From assembly GCA_023437715.1 (NCBI GenBank), contig JAEZFK010000024.1, forward strand, positions 10,299-74,298: a DNA stretch of 64,000 nt. Direction: 5' to 3'. The notes beneath the pieces are model-generated. The model saw only the letters and a list, made by a program, of their open reading frames with translations. It did no database searches and had not been told where the DNA came from. The position numbers and the translations under genes are program-made. Source of the stretch: Bacillota bacterium. GTDB taxonomy: Bacteria > Bacillota > Clostridia > Lachnospirales > Lachnospiraceae. Positions 30,726-39,405 of this stretch are shown one piece after another (the stretch's first letter is position 1; every line of letters starts with the position of its first letter).

Positions 30726-31577
30726 GTGAAAGGTTTACTCGTAAGGATTGACAGCTATGTCCCCAATGCGGGAGAAGCGGAAAAAGAGCTGGTCAAAAGA
30801 CTGCAAAAAAGTCCTGAATCCGTCCTCCGAAAGAGCATTAAGGAGATTGCCAGGGAGACCTATACTTCTCCGGCAACCGTTGTAAGGCTTTGCAGGAAGC
30901 TGGGCTGTAAGGGCTACAAGGATTTTCAGAATACCCTGGCTTATGAGGTGGCGCTGTTTCAGGAGAGCAGAGACATTGCATTTCAGAAAATCAACCGGGA
31001 GGATTCCATTGAGGATATTATTTACAAGGTAACAAGGAAAAATATCGAGTCCCTGGAAACCACCCAAAAGCTTATTGAGCCCAAGGTTGTCATAGAATGT
31101 GTAAAACTGCTGGAAAACAGCAGAAGCGTCACCCTGTTTGGCCTGGGGACCTCCCTTTTGGCGGCAAGAGATTTATACTTAAAACTTCTCAGGGCCGATG
31201 TGATATGCAATGTCTGCGATGACTGGCATACACAGCTGCTGACCGCCAGAAATTTAAAGGAGAATGACCTTGCTATTGCCATCAGCTATTCGGGGCTGAC
31301 AGAAGAGATTCTTCAGTGTGTAAAGGAAGCAAAGGGAAACGGGGCAAAGGTGATTGCCATAACAAGGGCGGTGGAATCGGATCTGGCTTTGGAGGCGGAT
31401 TTTGTTCTTCCCGTAGCAGCCACGGAGCTGATACACCGCAGCGGCGCCATGTCTTCCCGGATTTCCCAGCTGAATGTCATAGACATTTTTTTTACTGCTT
31501 ATGTAAATAGGAATTACGACTCCTGTATGAATAAGTTTTCAAGAAATCAAATACAGAAGAAAGGAAAGGAAAGATAA
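30726..31577 (+). CDS. RpiR/MurR-family transcriptional regulator
   Basis: 283 residues from a GTG at 30726, behind AAAGGAGAGG. The longer reading from 30603 would start at the predicted transcription start and is rejected. An N-terminal helix-turn-helix domain (about 1-80) has the family motif KEIARETYTSPATVVRLCRKLGCKGYKDFQ. A SIS sugar-phosphate-binding domain (about 115-260) includes SVTLFGLGTSLLAARDLYLKL and AISYSGLTEEI. Members sense sugar phosphates such as MurNAc-6-phosphate. It leads an operon with murQ, the MurNAc PTS and mupG, and a matching palindrome lies upstream. Confidence 0.92.
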   Translation: MKGLLVRIDSYVPNAGEAEKELVKRLQKSPESVLRKSIKEIARETYTSPATVVRLCRKLGCKGYKDFQNTLAYEVALFQESRDIAFQKINREDSIEDIIYKVTRKNIESLETTQKLIEPKVVIECVKLLENSRSVTLFGLGTSLLAARDLYLKLLRADVICNVCDDWHTQLLTARNLKENDLAIAISYSGLTEEILQCVKEAKGNGAKVIAITRAVESDLALEADFVLPVAATELIHRSGAMSSRISQLNVIDIFFTAYVNRNYDSCMNKFSRNQIQKKGKER

Positions 31578-31580
31578 GGA

Positions 31581-32474
31581 ATGATTGATTTATCTGTGCT
31601 GACAACGGAATCCCGGAATCCGGATACCATAAAGCTGGATCAGATGACGCCTTTTGAAATTGCGTCTGCCATGAACCGGGAGGATGAAAAGGCTGTAAAG
31701 GCCGTAAGGGAGGTGCTCCCCCAGATCGGGGAGGCAATCGAATGGGCGGCGGAAAGCCTGAAAGCAGGAGGCCGGATCATATATATCGGCGCAGGAACCT
31801 CCGGGCGTCTGGGCGTGCTGGATGCGGTGGAATGCCCTCCTACCTTCGGCGTTTCCAGAGATCTGGTGGTAGGCCTGATTGCAGGGGGAGATAAGGCCTT
31901 TGTAGAGGCTGTGGAGGGAGCTGAGGACAGCGAAACCTTATGTGAGGAAGATTTAAAGTCCATTGGCCTCACCTCAAAGGATATTGTCATCGGCCTGGCG
32001 GCGTCAGGCAGAACCCCCTATGTGATCTACGGACTTCATTATGCCAATAAAACCGGCTGCCGTACCGTAGCCATTGCCTGCAATAAGGATTCCGATATAG
32101 GAAAGGCTGCAAAGCTTGCCATTGAGCCGGTAACAGGGCCTGAGGTATTGACGGGCTCAACCAGGTTAAAGGCAGGAACCGCGCAGAAGATGATCCTCAA
32201 CATGATTTCAACAGGAAGCATGGTTGGAATCGGTAAAGCATATGAAAATCTTATGGTGGATGTAAAGCAGAGCAATGAAAAGCTGGTGGTGAGATCACAA
32301 AATATTGTGATGACAGCTACAGGCTGCAGCAGAGAAGAAGCCGAAGAGGTCTTAAAGCAGGCCGAGGGCCATGTGAAAACTGCGGTCACCATGATTTTAT
32401 TAAGCTGTGGCCCGGAGGAGGCAAAGCAGAAGCTATCACAAGCCGGAGGGAAGATCCGTGAGGCTTTGAAATAG
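31581..32474 (+). CDS. murQ: N-acetylmuramic acid 6-phosphate etherase
   Basis: 297 residues, 3 bases after the regulator. LTTESRNPDTIKLDQMTPFEIA is the MurQ N-terminal signature, and the SIS domain has YIGAGTSGRLGVLDAVECPPTFG with the conserved catalytic Glu region. GLAASGRTPYV binds the sugar phosphate. The enzyme removes the lactyl ether from MurNAc-6-phosphate, giving GlcNAc-6-phosphate and lactate. It acts in the cytoplasm on sugars brought in by the PTS gene that follows. Confidence 0.96.
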   Translation: MIDLSVLTTESRNPDTIKLDQMTPFEIASAMNREDEKAVKAVREVLPQIGEAIEWAAESLKAGGRIIYIGAGTSGRLGVLDAVECPPTFGVSRDLVVGLIAGGDKAFVEAVEGAEDSETLCEEDLKSIGLTSKDIVIGLAASGRTPYVIYGLHYANKTGCRTVAIACNKDSDIGKAAKLAIEPVTGPEVLTGSTRLKAGTAQKMILNMISTGSMVGIGKAYENLMVDVKQSNEKLVVRSQNIVMTATGCSREEAEEVLKQAEGHVKTAVTMILLSCGPEEAKQKLSQAGGKIREALK

Positions 32475-32502
32475 AAATCATCAATTTAAAAGGAGGAATA
32501 CC

Positions 32503-33933
32503 GTGAATTACAAAGAGATCAGTGAACAATTATTGACGCTGCTTGGAGGAAAAGAGAACATAACCTCCAATGCGGCCTGCATGACAAGACTTCGTGTCGG
32601 CTTAAGAAATCCATCCAAGGCTGATATAGAAGGCATCAAAAAGGTAGAGGGAGTACTGGGAGTGGTTGAAAGCGATACACTCCAGATCGTCTTCGGACCG
32701 GGAAAGGTAAACCGGGTGCTGGAGGAATTTTACAAGCTCACAGGGCTTGCAAAGGGCCACGCAGAAAATGACGGGGACGAGGACATCAATGCTGTTGCAA
32801 AGGAAAACAAGGAGCTTCAAAAGGCCAAGTACGATAAGCCGGTACAGAGATTCTTAAAGAAGATCTCCAACATTTTCGTGGCTCTGCTTCCCGGAATCAT
32901 TGCGGCAGGCTTGATCAACGGTATCTGCAACGTTATCAACGTTTCTACCAACGGAGCCCTTGCCGGAGTATGGTGGTATCAGTGCATCCGGACCATGGGC
33001 TGGGCTCTGTTTGCTTACCTGCCTCTTCTGGTAGGCTACAATGCAGCAAGAGAATTCGGCGGCTCAGGCGTTCTGGGAGCCATTGCAGGCGCCATGTTTA
33101 TTGCAAACCCGGGGATGCCTCTGCTGGCTCTGGTAAAGGATGCACCCATTGTCCTTCCAATTACCAATGCGGCCTTTAATCCGGCGTCAGGCGGTCTTCT
33201 GGCAGCTTTAATCGCAGGCGCATTCTTCGCTTTTCTTGAGAAAAAGATCAGAAAGCACATGCCTGATCTCATTGATACCTTTATAAGCCCCCTTTTGGTG
33301 CTTATCATCGGCGGAATTGTCGCATTGCTGGTAATCCAGCCTTTAGGCGCAGGCCTGACAAAGGTGATCTTTGCAGTATTGAGCTTTGCTTATGAAAAAA
33401 TGGGCGTTGTGGGAGGATACATTTTATCCGCAGGCTTCCTTCCTCTGGTAGCAGTAGGCTTACACCAGGCATTGACTCCAATTCATGCTTTATTAAATGA
33501 TCCGGCAGGCGCAACCAAGGGAATCAACTATCTGCTTCCCATCCTTATGATGGCAGGCGGCGGACAGGTGGGAGCCGGTATTGCCCTGTATGTGAAAACA
33601 AAGAATAAGAAGTTAAAGAGATATATCCGCGATTCCATCCCAGTAGGTATTCTTGGAATCGGAGAACCCATGATGTATGCGGTAACCCTGCCTCTGGGCA
33701 AATCCTTTATCACCGCCTGTATCGGCGCAGGCTTCGGAGGAGTTTCCGCAGCTCTCATGCACCTTGGAACAGTATCCCAGGGAGTATCCGGCTTGTTTGG
33801 CTTGCTGATTGTTCAGCCGGGACAGCAGATCGGCTACATAATATCCATGCTCATCGCCTATGCAGGCGGTTTCCTGGTAACCTATTTCTTCGGAGTAGAT
33901 GAAGACAGAATCAATGAGGTATACGGAGCGTAA
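32503..33933 (+). CDS. murP: PTS transporter EIIBC component, MurNAc (or MurNAc-containing sugar) type
   Basis: 476 residues behind AAAGGAGG. The N-terminal EIIB domain carries the phosphorylation Cys in NAACMTRLRVGL (Cys26). A linker (about 85-115) leads to the EIIC membrane domain with about 10 segments and the sugar-site motif GIGEPMMYAVTLPLG. The organisation without an EIIA domain is that of MurP/TreB-type proteins, which borrow EIIA from another system. MurQ upstream and MupG downstream point to MurNAc or the GlcNAc-MurNAc disaccharide as substrate, giving the 6-phosphate inside the cell. Confidence 0.9.
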   Translation: MNYKEISEQLLTLLGGKENITSNAACMTRLRVGLRNPSKADIEGIKKVEGVLGVVESDTLQIVFGPGKVNRVLEEFYKLTGLAKGHAENDGDEDINAVAKENKELQKAKYDKPVQRFLKKISNIFVALLPGIIAAGLINGICNVINVSTNGALAGVWWYQCIRTMGWALFAYLPLLVGYNAAREFGGSGVLGAIAGAMFIANPGMPLLALVKDAPIVLPITNAAFNPASGGLLAALIAGAFFAFLEKKIRKHMPDLIDTFISPLLVLIIGGIVALLVIQPLGAGLTKVIFAVLSFAYEKMGVVGGYILSAGFLPLVAVGLHQALTPIHALLNDPAGATKGINYLLPILMMAGGGQVGAGIALYVKTKNKKLKRYIRDSIPVGILGIGEPMMYAVTLPLGKSFITACIGAGFGGVSAALMHLGTVSQGVSGLFGLLIVQPGQQIGYIISMLIAYAGGFLVTYFFGVDEDRINEVYGA

Positions 33934-34995
33934 ATGAATACAGGAATCTCATTATATTTTTCCAACGGAGTGGAAAAAAATGAACTCCTGATAAAGAAGG
34001 CGGTAGAAAGCGGAGTGAAGTATGTATTTACTTCACTCCACATCCCCGAGGAAACAGGAGTCGATTACCGCTCCGATATACAGCGGCTGCTGGGCAAATG
34101 CAGGGAAAGCGAGTTAAACCTCATTGTAGATGTGGGACCGGAGACCTTGGAAAAGCTGGGAGTTGAACGTGTTGAAGCGTTAAAAGAGCTTGGAATCACC
34201 CATGTCCGCCTGGATTACGGCTTTGATGCAAAGGAGACCGTGGAGATTTCCAAAAGCTTTTATGTGGTATTTAATGCCTCCACCATTATGGAAGAGGAGC
34301 TTTTGGAGTGGAAAAGGTATGGCGCTGATTTTACCAGATTTGCGGCATGCCATAACTTTTATCCCAAGCAGTTTACAGGACTGTCTCTTCAAAAGACAAG
34401 AGAAATGAATCAGAGGCTGAAATACCTGGGCTTTACCACCATGGCCTTTGTGCCGGGAAACCGGGAGCTGCGGGGGCCCTTGTTTGAGGGGCTTCCCACG
34501 GTGGAGGAGCACCGGGAACGGAAAGACCAGGTGCTTTTGAATATGCTGGAGCTTTATTATGAAGGCGCCTGTGATGTGGTGCTCATCGGCGATGTGGATG
34601 TGAGGGAAAAGGACTGGCAGGATATAAGATGCTTAAGCCGGGATTATGTGGAGCTTGAGGCGGATATACTTCCCGCCTATGAGTTTGTCCGGGATGTAAT
34701 CCATCATGACAGGCCGGATTCCAGCCAGTATGTCATCCGCTCCCAGGAATCAAGACAGTATAATCAGGAAATTAAACCCCATGGGGAGAATAAGGCCCAG
34801 GCGAGGAAAAAGGGGAGCATTTCCATTTCCAACCGGGATTATTTAAGGTATATGGGAGAGCTTGAAATTGCCAGAGCTGACTTGCCCGGAGAGGAAAGGG
34901 TGAACATCATCGGGCAGGTTCGGGAAACCCATATGAAATATTTGCCTTATATTCAAAAGGGGCTTGGAGTGAAGCTGGCAAGGCGGGATTTTTAA
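33934..34995 (+). CDS. mupG: MupG-type 6-phospho-N-acetylmuramidase (DUF871)
   Basis: 353 residues, starting directly after the PTS stop codon. GISLYFSNGVEKNE is the DUF871 N-terminus. An alpha/beta barrel follows with HVRLDYGFDAKETVEIS, the conserved FAACHNFYPKQFTGLS and AFVPGNRELRGPLFEGLPTVEEHR. A smaller C-terminal domain covers about 250-353. MupG cleaves MurNAc-6-phosphate-GlcNAc after uptake, feeding MurQ. The adjacency of regulator, etherase, PTS and muramidase gives a complete peptidoglycan-disaccharide salvage route. The stop codon lies inside a terminator hairpin. Confidence 0.92.
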   Translation: MNTGISLYFSNGVEKNELLIKKAVESGVKYVFTSLHIPEETGVDYRSDIQRLLGKCRESELNLIVDVGPETLEKLGVERVEALKELGITHVRLDYGFDAKETVEISKSFYVVFNASTIMEEELLEWKRYGADFTRFAACHNFYPKQFTGLSLQKTREMNQRLKYLGFTTMAFVPGNRELRGPLFEGLPTVEEHRERKDQVLLNMLELYYEGACDVVLIGDVDVREKDWQDIRCLSRDYVELEADILPAYEFVRDVIHHDRPDSSQYVIRSQESRQYNQEIKPHGENKAQARKKGSISISNRDYLRYMGELEIARADLPGEERVNIIGQVRETHMKYLPYIQKGLGVKLARRDF

Positions 34996-35006
34996 TCCCG
35001 CCTTAT
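34982..35006 (+). terminator. Terminator overlapping the end of mupG
   Basis: GGCGGGATT (34982-34990) pairs with AATCCCGCC (34994-35002), followed by TTATT. The mupG stop codon sits between and within the arms. Confidence 0.65.
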
Positions 35007-35034
35007 TGCTGTATTGGAAGCCGTTTTATAATGA

Positions 35035-35652
35035 ATGCAGAAAGAATGGGGGGAGACTATAGTAAGAGTATTTTTTGTGCGGCATGCCCAGCCGGAATAT
35101 GCGTGGAAAGATGAAAGAACCAGGCCATTGACGGAGGAAGGGAAAGAGGATGCCGGGAAAGTCCTGGAATTTTTGCGGGATAAAAATATTGGCAGATTCT
35201 ATTGCAGCCCTTACAAGAGAAGCATTGACACGATTCTTAAGTCAGCGGAGTATTTCCAAAAAGAGATCGTGACAGATGAACGGTTCAGGGAAAGGGAAGC
35301 GGGACCCAACGGAAATAACCGTGAAATGTTTCAAAAGCGCTGGACGGACCATGAATATCATGAAAATGGGGGAGAATCCATTGCAATGGTGCAGAAAAGA
35401 AACATCAAGGCCCTGGAAGAGATTCTTTCTGATTGTGGGGCTCGTGGGGAAAAGAATGAGGATGAAAATGTTGTCATAGGAACCCATGGGACGGCTCTGA
35501 GCAGTATTTTAAATTACTATGACAGAAGCTTTGACTGTGATTCTTTTTTGAGGATCATTGACTGGATGCCTTATATTATTGAGCTGGATTTTGAAGATGG
35601 GAAGCTGGCTGGTACTGCGGAACATATTTACGTTGAGAAAGAGTTTAAATGA
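35035..35652 (+). CDS. Histidine phosphatase family protein
   Basis: 205 residues. VFFVRHAQPEYAW has the RHG-type catalytic motif (here RHA) with the phosphorylated His. RFYCSPYKRSIDTI holds the second conserved Arg, and VVIGTHGTALSSIL the second active-site His. Members remove phosphate from sugars, nucleotides or proteins. The start is uncertain: ATG 35035 has no clear ribosome site, while GGGGGAG at 35047 precedes I-V-R, which lacks a standard start. It follows the MurNAc operon after a terminator-like hairpin, so a link to that pathway is possible but not shown. Confidence 0.85.
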   Translation: MQKEWGETIVRVFFVRHAQPEYAWKDERTRPLTEEGKEDAGKVLEFLRDKNIGRFYCSPYKRSIDTILKSAEYFQKEIVTDERFREREAGPNGNNREMFQKRWTDHEYHENGGESIAMVQKRNIKALEEILSDCGARGEKNEDENVVIGTHGTALSSILNYYDRSFDCDSFLRIIDWMPYIIELDFEDGKLAGTAEHIYVEKEFK

Positions 35653-35661
35653 AAAAGGACA

Positions 35662-35704
35662 GGACCTGGGCCGCGTCTGCATTTGGCAGTCAGCGGTCCG
35701 TTTT
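35662..35704 (+). terminator. Probable terminator after the phosphatase gene
   Basis: GGACC pairs with GGTCC (35695-35699) around an inner CTGC/GGCAG hairpin, followed by GTTTTA. Confidence 0.5.
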
Positions 35705-35815
35705 ATGTCTCTGAGTCTTATGTCCCCAGGTTTTTAAATTTATCTGGAAAAAACAGAGGAGTTGCGATAGAATAGGGAACAAGTGCATTTTCATAAGTGA
35801 GGAGAGAAGTAGAAT

Positions 35816-36436
35816 ATGAAAAATCCATTGAGCTATCAGGTTACGGAATATGACTGCGGCCCAACCACCGTGTTTAACGCCATGAGTTATCTCTTCCGGC
35901 GGGAGCAGATTCCGCCGGATATTATCAAGCATATTATGCTTTTCTGCCTGGATTCCTATAACGGAAAAGGGGAATTTGGGAAAAGCGGAACCTCCCGCAT
36001 GGCTATGATGTTCATAAGCAGCTGGCTCAATGAGTTTGGAAAGGTGAAAAAGTTCCCGATTCAAAGCGAATACCTGGCCGGGGATGAGGTATATATAGGA
36101 GAAAACAGCAGAGTGGTATACGCTCTGCAGCAGGGAGGAGCCGTGATCGCCCGGGTGATGTACGGCTGCTGGCATTACGTGCTGCTGACAGGGGTTGATA
36201 AGGGACGGATCTGCCTGTTTGACCCTTATTATAGAAAAAAGCCCTTTTCCCAAAAAGAGGTGGAGATGATTACGGACATGCCTTACACCATGAACCGCAG
36301 GGTGTCCTTTGATATGATGAACAGCACTGGGAAGGAATCTTATGCTCTTGGACCGAAAGAGACGAGAGAGGCGGTCATCATTTTTAACAAGGATACCCAG
36401 AGGAAACCGGCGGATACGATTGAATATTTTATCTGA
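35816..36436 (+). CDS. C39-like papain-fold cysteine peptidase protein
   Basis: 206 residues behind GAGGAGAG. YQVTEYDCGPTTVFNAMSYL is the C39-type active-site block with the catalytic Cys (about residue 14). GCWHYVLLTGVDKGRICLFDPYYR supplies the expected His and Asp. There is no signal peptide, transmembrane segment or ABC domain, so this is a stand-alone cytoplasmic form rather than a bacteriocin exporter. No bacteriocin precursor is seen nearby. Its substrate is unknown. It is convergent with the serine hydrolase at 36457. Confidence 0.75.
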   Translation: MKNPLSYQVTEYDCGPTTVFNAMSYLFRREQIPPDIIKHIMLFCLDSYNGKGEFGKSGTSRMAMMFISSWLNEFGKVKKFPIQSEYLAGDEVYIGENSRVVYALQQGGAVIARVMYGCWHYVLLTGVDKGRICLFDPYYRKKPFSQKEVEMITDMPYTMNRRVSFDMMNSTGKESYALGPKETREAVIIFNKDTQRKPADTIEYFI

Positions 36437-36456
36437 TGATGAGGAAAGCGAAAGCT

Positions 36457-37545
36457 TTATGGTTTCCGATAATACTCGTTGTATATCTCCCGCTGAATCG
36501 CTCTGGTCATGGCCGGAACATTGCAGTCCTGATTGGATAATATTACAAGGCTGATGTCTTTTTCCGGATAATAGGAAAGCCTGGCGGATACCCCGTCATT
36601 TTGCCCGTCTTTATAGACGCAGAAGGGCTCCGGGGTATCTTCTGACAGGAGACATTCAAAGGCGTATCCGTTTTTCTTATGTAAACCTGGAATTCCGTAC
36701 CTTTCGGCGGATTGTGAAAACCTGCAATGGGGCTGCATCATTATTTTTGTAAATGTTTTATTGAGAAGTATATTGTTTTTAAGGGCCCACAGGAATTTAT
36801 TAAGATCCCCGGCAGTTGTATAGGCGCCTCCGTCCGGTGTGCCGATTGGAGGATAGGAATAAATATTCTTTTTGTATCCGGTAATTTTGCCGTTTCCGTC
36901 TTTTATGCTTTTATATCCTTCCGCAACATTCCTGTTAATTTCATCCATTGAGAAAAATCCCGAATGACTCATCCCTGCCTTTTTAAAAATATTGCAGGTA
37001 ACATAATCCCGATAATTTCGGCCGGTTTTCTGCTCAATGGCCAGCCCCAGCAAAATATAGGAACAGTTGCAGTATCTGACATTTGTTCCTGCCTTGAAGT
37101 TGGGCTTTTTATAAGCAAAGTTTTTTAGGAAATCCCTGCATTCCCGAAATCCGTAATTCGGACTGGATAAAAACAGGGCGGAATAGTCTTCGCCGGCCTC
37201 TTCCTCCGCATCATCTGCAATTCCTGATGTGTGGTTCAGAAGCTGTTCAATGGTAACGTCAGTTGGAATTTCTGTACCGGATAAATTGATGATATCCGTG
37301 ATCCTGTCTTCTAATTTAAGCTTTTCCTGCTCAACTAACTGAAGAATGGCGGCAGCCGTAAACAGCTTTGTAATGGAAGCCGTATCAAATCTCGTATCGA
37401 TCTGGTTTGGGATGTTAAAAGATCGGTTTGCCCAGCCGTAGGCTTTTGTAAATATAGGTTCACCGCATATGGTCAGCATACATACTCCGCTGAAATTGTT
37501 GTTTGCCGCATACTCTTCACATATGCTTTCCGTGTATTTTCTCAT
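36457..37545 (-). CDS. Serine hydrolase, class C beta-lactamase-like fold
   Basis: 362 residues, reverse strand. The SxxK motif is SITK (Ser57-Lys60) in FDTASITKLFTAA, the Y-x-N element is YCN in VRYCNCSYILLGLAIEQ, and HTSGI is present. This places it in PF00144, which includes esterases, D-amino-peptidases and beta-lactamase-related proteins of unknown role. There is no signal peptide, so it is probably cytoplasmic and not a resistance enzyme. It stands alone, convergent with the C39-like gene and divergent from the hydrogenase-like gene. Confidence 0.87.
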   Translation of the reverse strand: MRKYTESICEEYAANNNFSGVCMLTICGEPIFTKAYGWANRSFNIPNQIDTRFDTASITKLFTAAAILQLVEQEKLKLEDRITDIINLSGTEIPTDVTIEQLLNHTSGIADDAEEEAGEDYSALFLSSPNYGFRECRDFLKNFAYKKPNFKAGTNVRYCNCSYILLGLAIEQKTGRNYRDYVTCNIFKKAGMSHSGFFSMDEINRNVAEGYKSIKDGNGKITGYKKNIYSYPPIGTPDGGAYTTAGDLNKFLWALKNNILLNKTFTKIMMQPHCRFSQSAERYGIPGLHKKNGYAFECLLSEDTPEPFCVYKDGQNDGVSARLSYYPEKDISLVILSNQDCNVPAMTRAIQREIYNEYYRKP

Positions 37546-37827
37546 GTTCTTTCATATTCCTTTCCATAAAATGAACCTGGTATCTTTCCATGTTTCTGTA
37601 CTTCCGGAAGTCAGCAGGGTACTTGCATTTAAGCCCTGCCTTTGGCTGTATTATACCATGAATTTCACCGGACTGTATGAAATAATGCTGAAAATATCAT
37701 CTATCCTGCGAATGGTATAGTAAGAACGGGGAAAAGGTATTATAATGATAATTGCAAACAATAACTTCATCTTACAGGAATTGCGGCATTATACAAAAAA
37801 GCAAAGCATACATGCGGGAGGTACTTT

Positions 37828-39072
37828 ATGCAGACATTTAAGCAATTGTATGAAAACACGGTCAAGTCCGCCTTAAATAACGGTCCGGACCCGACGGCAG
37901 ATGAGGGAAATACCTATGATCCCTATCACCTGGATTGCCTTTTAAATCCACAGAAGCACCCGATTGTGATCCGCACGGGAACGTGTGACTGCTCGGAAGG
38001 AGAAGAGAAAGAATGCTTAAAACGCTGTCCTTTCGGAGCGCTGCGCATGGAAAAGGATGGAGTGGCGGTTGATCCTGATTTATGCCTTGGATGTGAAAGA
38101 TGTATTGACGGCTGTGCCAAGGAAAAGCTTACTGCCAGTACGGATATTATTCCGGCTTTAAAGGCCATCAGGGGCTCCGAGGGCCTTGTATATGCCATGA
38201 TCGCCCCGGCATTTTTGGGCCAGTTTTCAAAGGATGTGACGCCCGGTAAATTAAGGTCTGCCTTAAAGGAGGTGGGCTTTGACGGTATGCTGGAGGTGGC
38301 TTTATTTGCCGACATCCTGACCTTAAAGGAAGCTCTTGAGTTTGATAAAAACATCAATGATATCAGCGATTACCAGCTGACAAGCTGCTGCTGTCCCATG
38401 TGGATCGGCATGATCCGGAAGGTCTATCATCAGCTCATTCCCCACGTGCCGGGATCTGTTTCCCCTATGGTGGCCTGCGGAAGAGTGATAAAGGAGCTTC
38501 ATCCCGATGCCCTGACGGTTTTCATCGGTCCCTGCCTGGCAAAGAAAGCGGAAGCCCGGGAAAAGGATCTGGCCGGTGCGGTGGATTACGTGCTCACTTT
38601 CCAGGAGGTAAAGAACATATTTGATGCTTTGGGAATTGATCCCCTTGTTATGGAAGAAAGTGAAAAGGACCATTCCTCCAGAGCCGGAAGAATTTACGCC
38701 AGAAAGGGCGGAGTGAGCGAGGCTGTGGAGAGAACCGTAAAGGCCATTAACCCCAATAAAAAGACGGCCATCCGCACCAAGCAGGCCGACGGAGTGCCTG
38801 CCTGCAGAAAGATGATTCAGGATATCATGGCCGGGAATATAGAAGCCAATTTTTATGAAGGCATGGGCTGCGTGGGCGGTTGCGTGGGAGGGCCAAGGGC
38901 CGTCTTAGGCGTGGAGCAGGGAACCGAATTAGTCAATGACTATGGAGAAAAGGCAACCTACCAGCACCCGGCGGAAAATCCCTACGTCATCGAACTGCTT
39001 CACCGCTTAAAGCTGGACAGCGTGGAAAGCCTGCTGGAAGAAACGGATCTGTTCAGCAGAAATATAACGTAA
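37828..39072 (+). CDS. [FeFe]-hydrogenase-like protein (H-cluster domain with ferredoxin-type N-terminus)
   Basis: 414 residues behind GGGAGG. The N-terminus has two [4Fe-4S]-type Cys groups (53, 55, 63, 67 and 86, 89, 92, 96). The H-cluster motifs are L1 TSCCCPMW, L2 IGPCLAKKAEA and L3 EGMGCVGGCVGG. All four cluster-ligand cysteines appear present. L1 has an extra Cys where the common form is TSCCPxW, and L2 has IGPC instead of MPC, as I recall for group B-type clostridial enzymes. It may make or sense H2. No maturase genes (hydE, F, G) are in the window. The genes downstream (a zinc-ribbon-like protein and a ferredoxin) may work with it, but an aadE pseudogene intervenes. Confidence 0.85.
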   Translation: MQTFKQLYENTVKSALNNGPDPTADEGNTYDPYHLDCLLNPQKHPIVIRTGTCDCSEGEEKECLKRCPFGALRMEKDGVAVDPDLCLGCERCIDGCAKEKLTASTDIIPALKAIRGSEGLVYAMIAPAFLGQFSKDVTPGKLRSALKEVGFDGMLEVALFADILTLKEALEFDKNINDISDYQLTSCCCPMWIGMIRKVYHQLIPHVPGSVSPMVACGRVIKELHPDALTVFIGPCLAKKAEAREKDLAGAVDYVLTFQEVKNIFDALGIDPLVMEESEKDHSSRAGRIYARKGGVSEAVERTVKAINPNKKTAIRTKQADGVPACRKMIQDIMAGNIEANFYEGMGCVGGCVGGPRAVLGVEQGTELVNDYGEKATYQHPAENPYVIELLHRLKLDSVESLLEETDLFSRNIT

Positions 39073-39106
39073 AATCCATTAAAAGGCGAAAGGGGCGGAA
39101 ATGCAG

Positions 39107-39321
39107 ATGAGGACAGAGAAAGAAATGTTCGGTTTGATCCTGGATACGGCCAGAGAAGATGAGCGCATACGCGCCGTCTATCTGGGTGGTTCCAGGACCA
39201 ACCCCAATGCCGCACCGGATCTGTTTCAGGATTATGATGTGGTTTACATAGTGAAAGCTGCATGGCCTATCTGGCACAGGTAAGGAAGCTTCCGGCGGAT
39301 GCGGACAGGATATGGGAATGA
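39107..39321 (+). pseudogene. aadE-type aminoglycoside 6-adenylyltransferase remnant with internal deletion
   Basis: MRTEKEMFGLILDTAREDER and IRAVYLGGSRTNPN...FQDYDVVYIV are the N-terminal 50 residues of ANT(6)/AadE/AadK enzymes, including the GSR and DYD nucleotide-transfer motifs. The reading frame then ends at 39283. In another frame, starting around 39262, MAYLAQVRKLPADADRIWE (stop 39319-39321) resembles the C-terminal end of the same family. The middle of about 220 codons is missing, so the gene cannot make an active enzyme. It is a decayed resistance-type gene, not a functional one. Confidence 0.75.
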
Positions 39322-39405
39322 TTCCGGCTTGCCTTTCCTCCCGTGAAAGTGATAAGATAGACGGTGTGCATTTCCATCACCGGAAATGAGAGAAAGGAAA
39401 TGGTT

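Noticed and set aside
35816..36436. Bacteriocin-exporter peptidase
   Set aside because: No ABC or membrane domain, and no precursor peptide with a GG leader nearby.
37469..37720. 83-residue ORF upstream of the hydrogenase-like gene
   Set aside because: No ribosome site or family match, and it begins inside the serine hydrolase gene.
39101..39283. Functional 60-residue protein at the aadE remnant
   Set aside because: It is only the N-terminal piece of a nucleotidyltransferase and lacks most of the fold.
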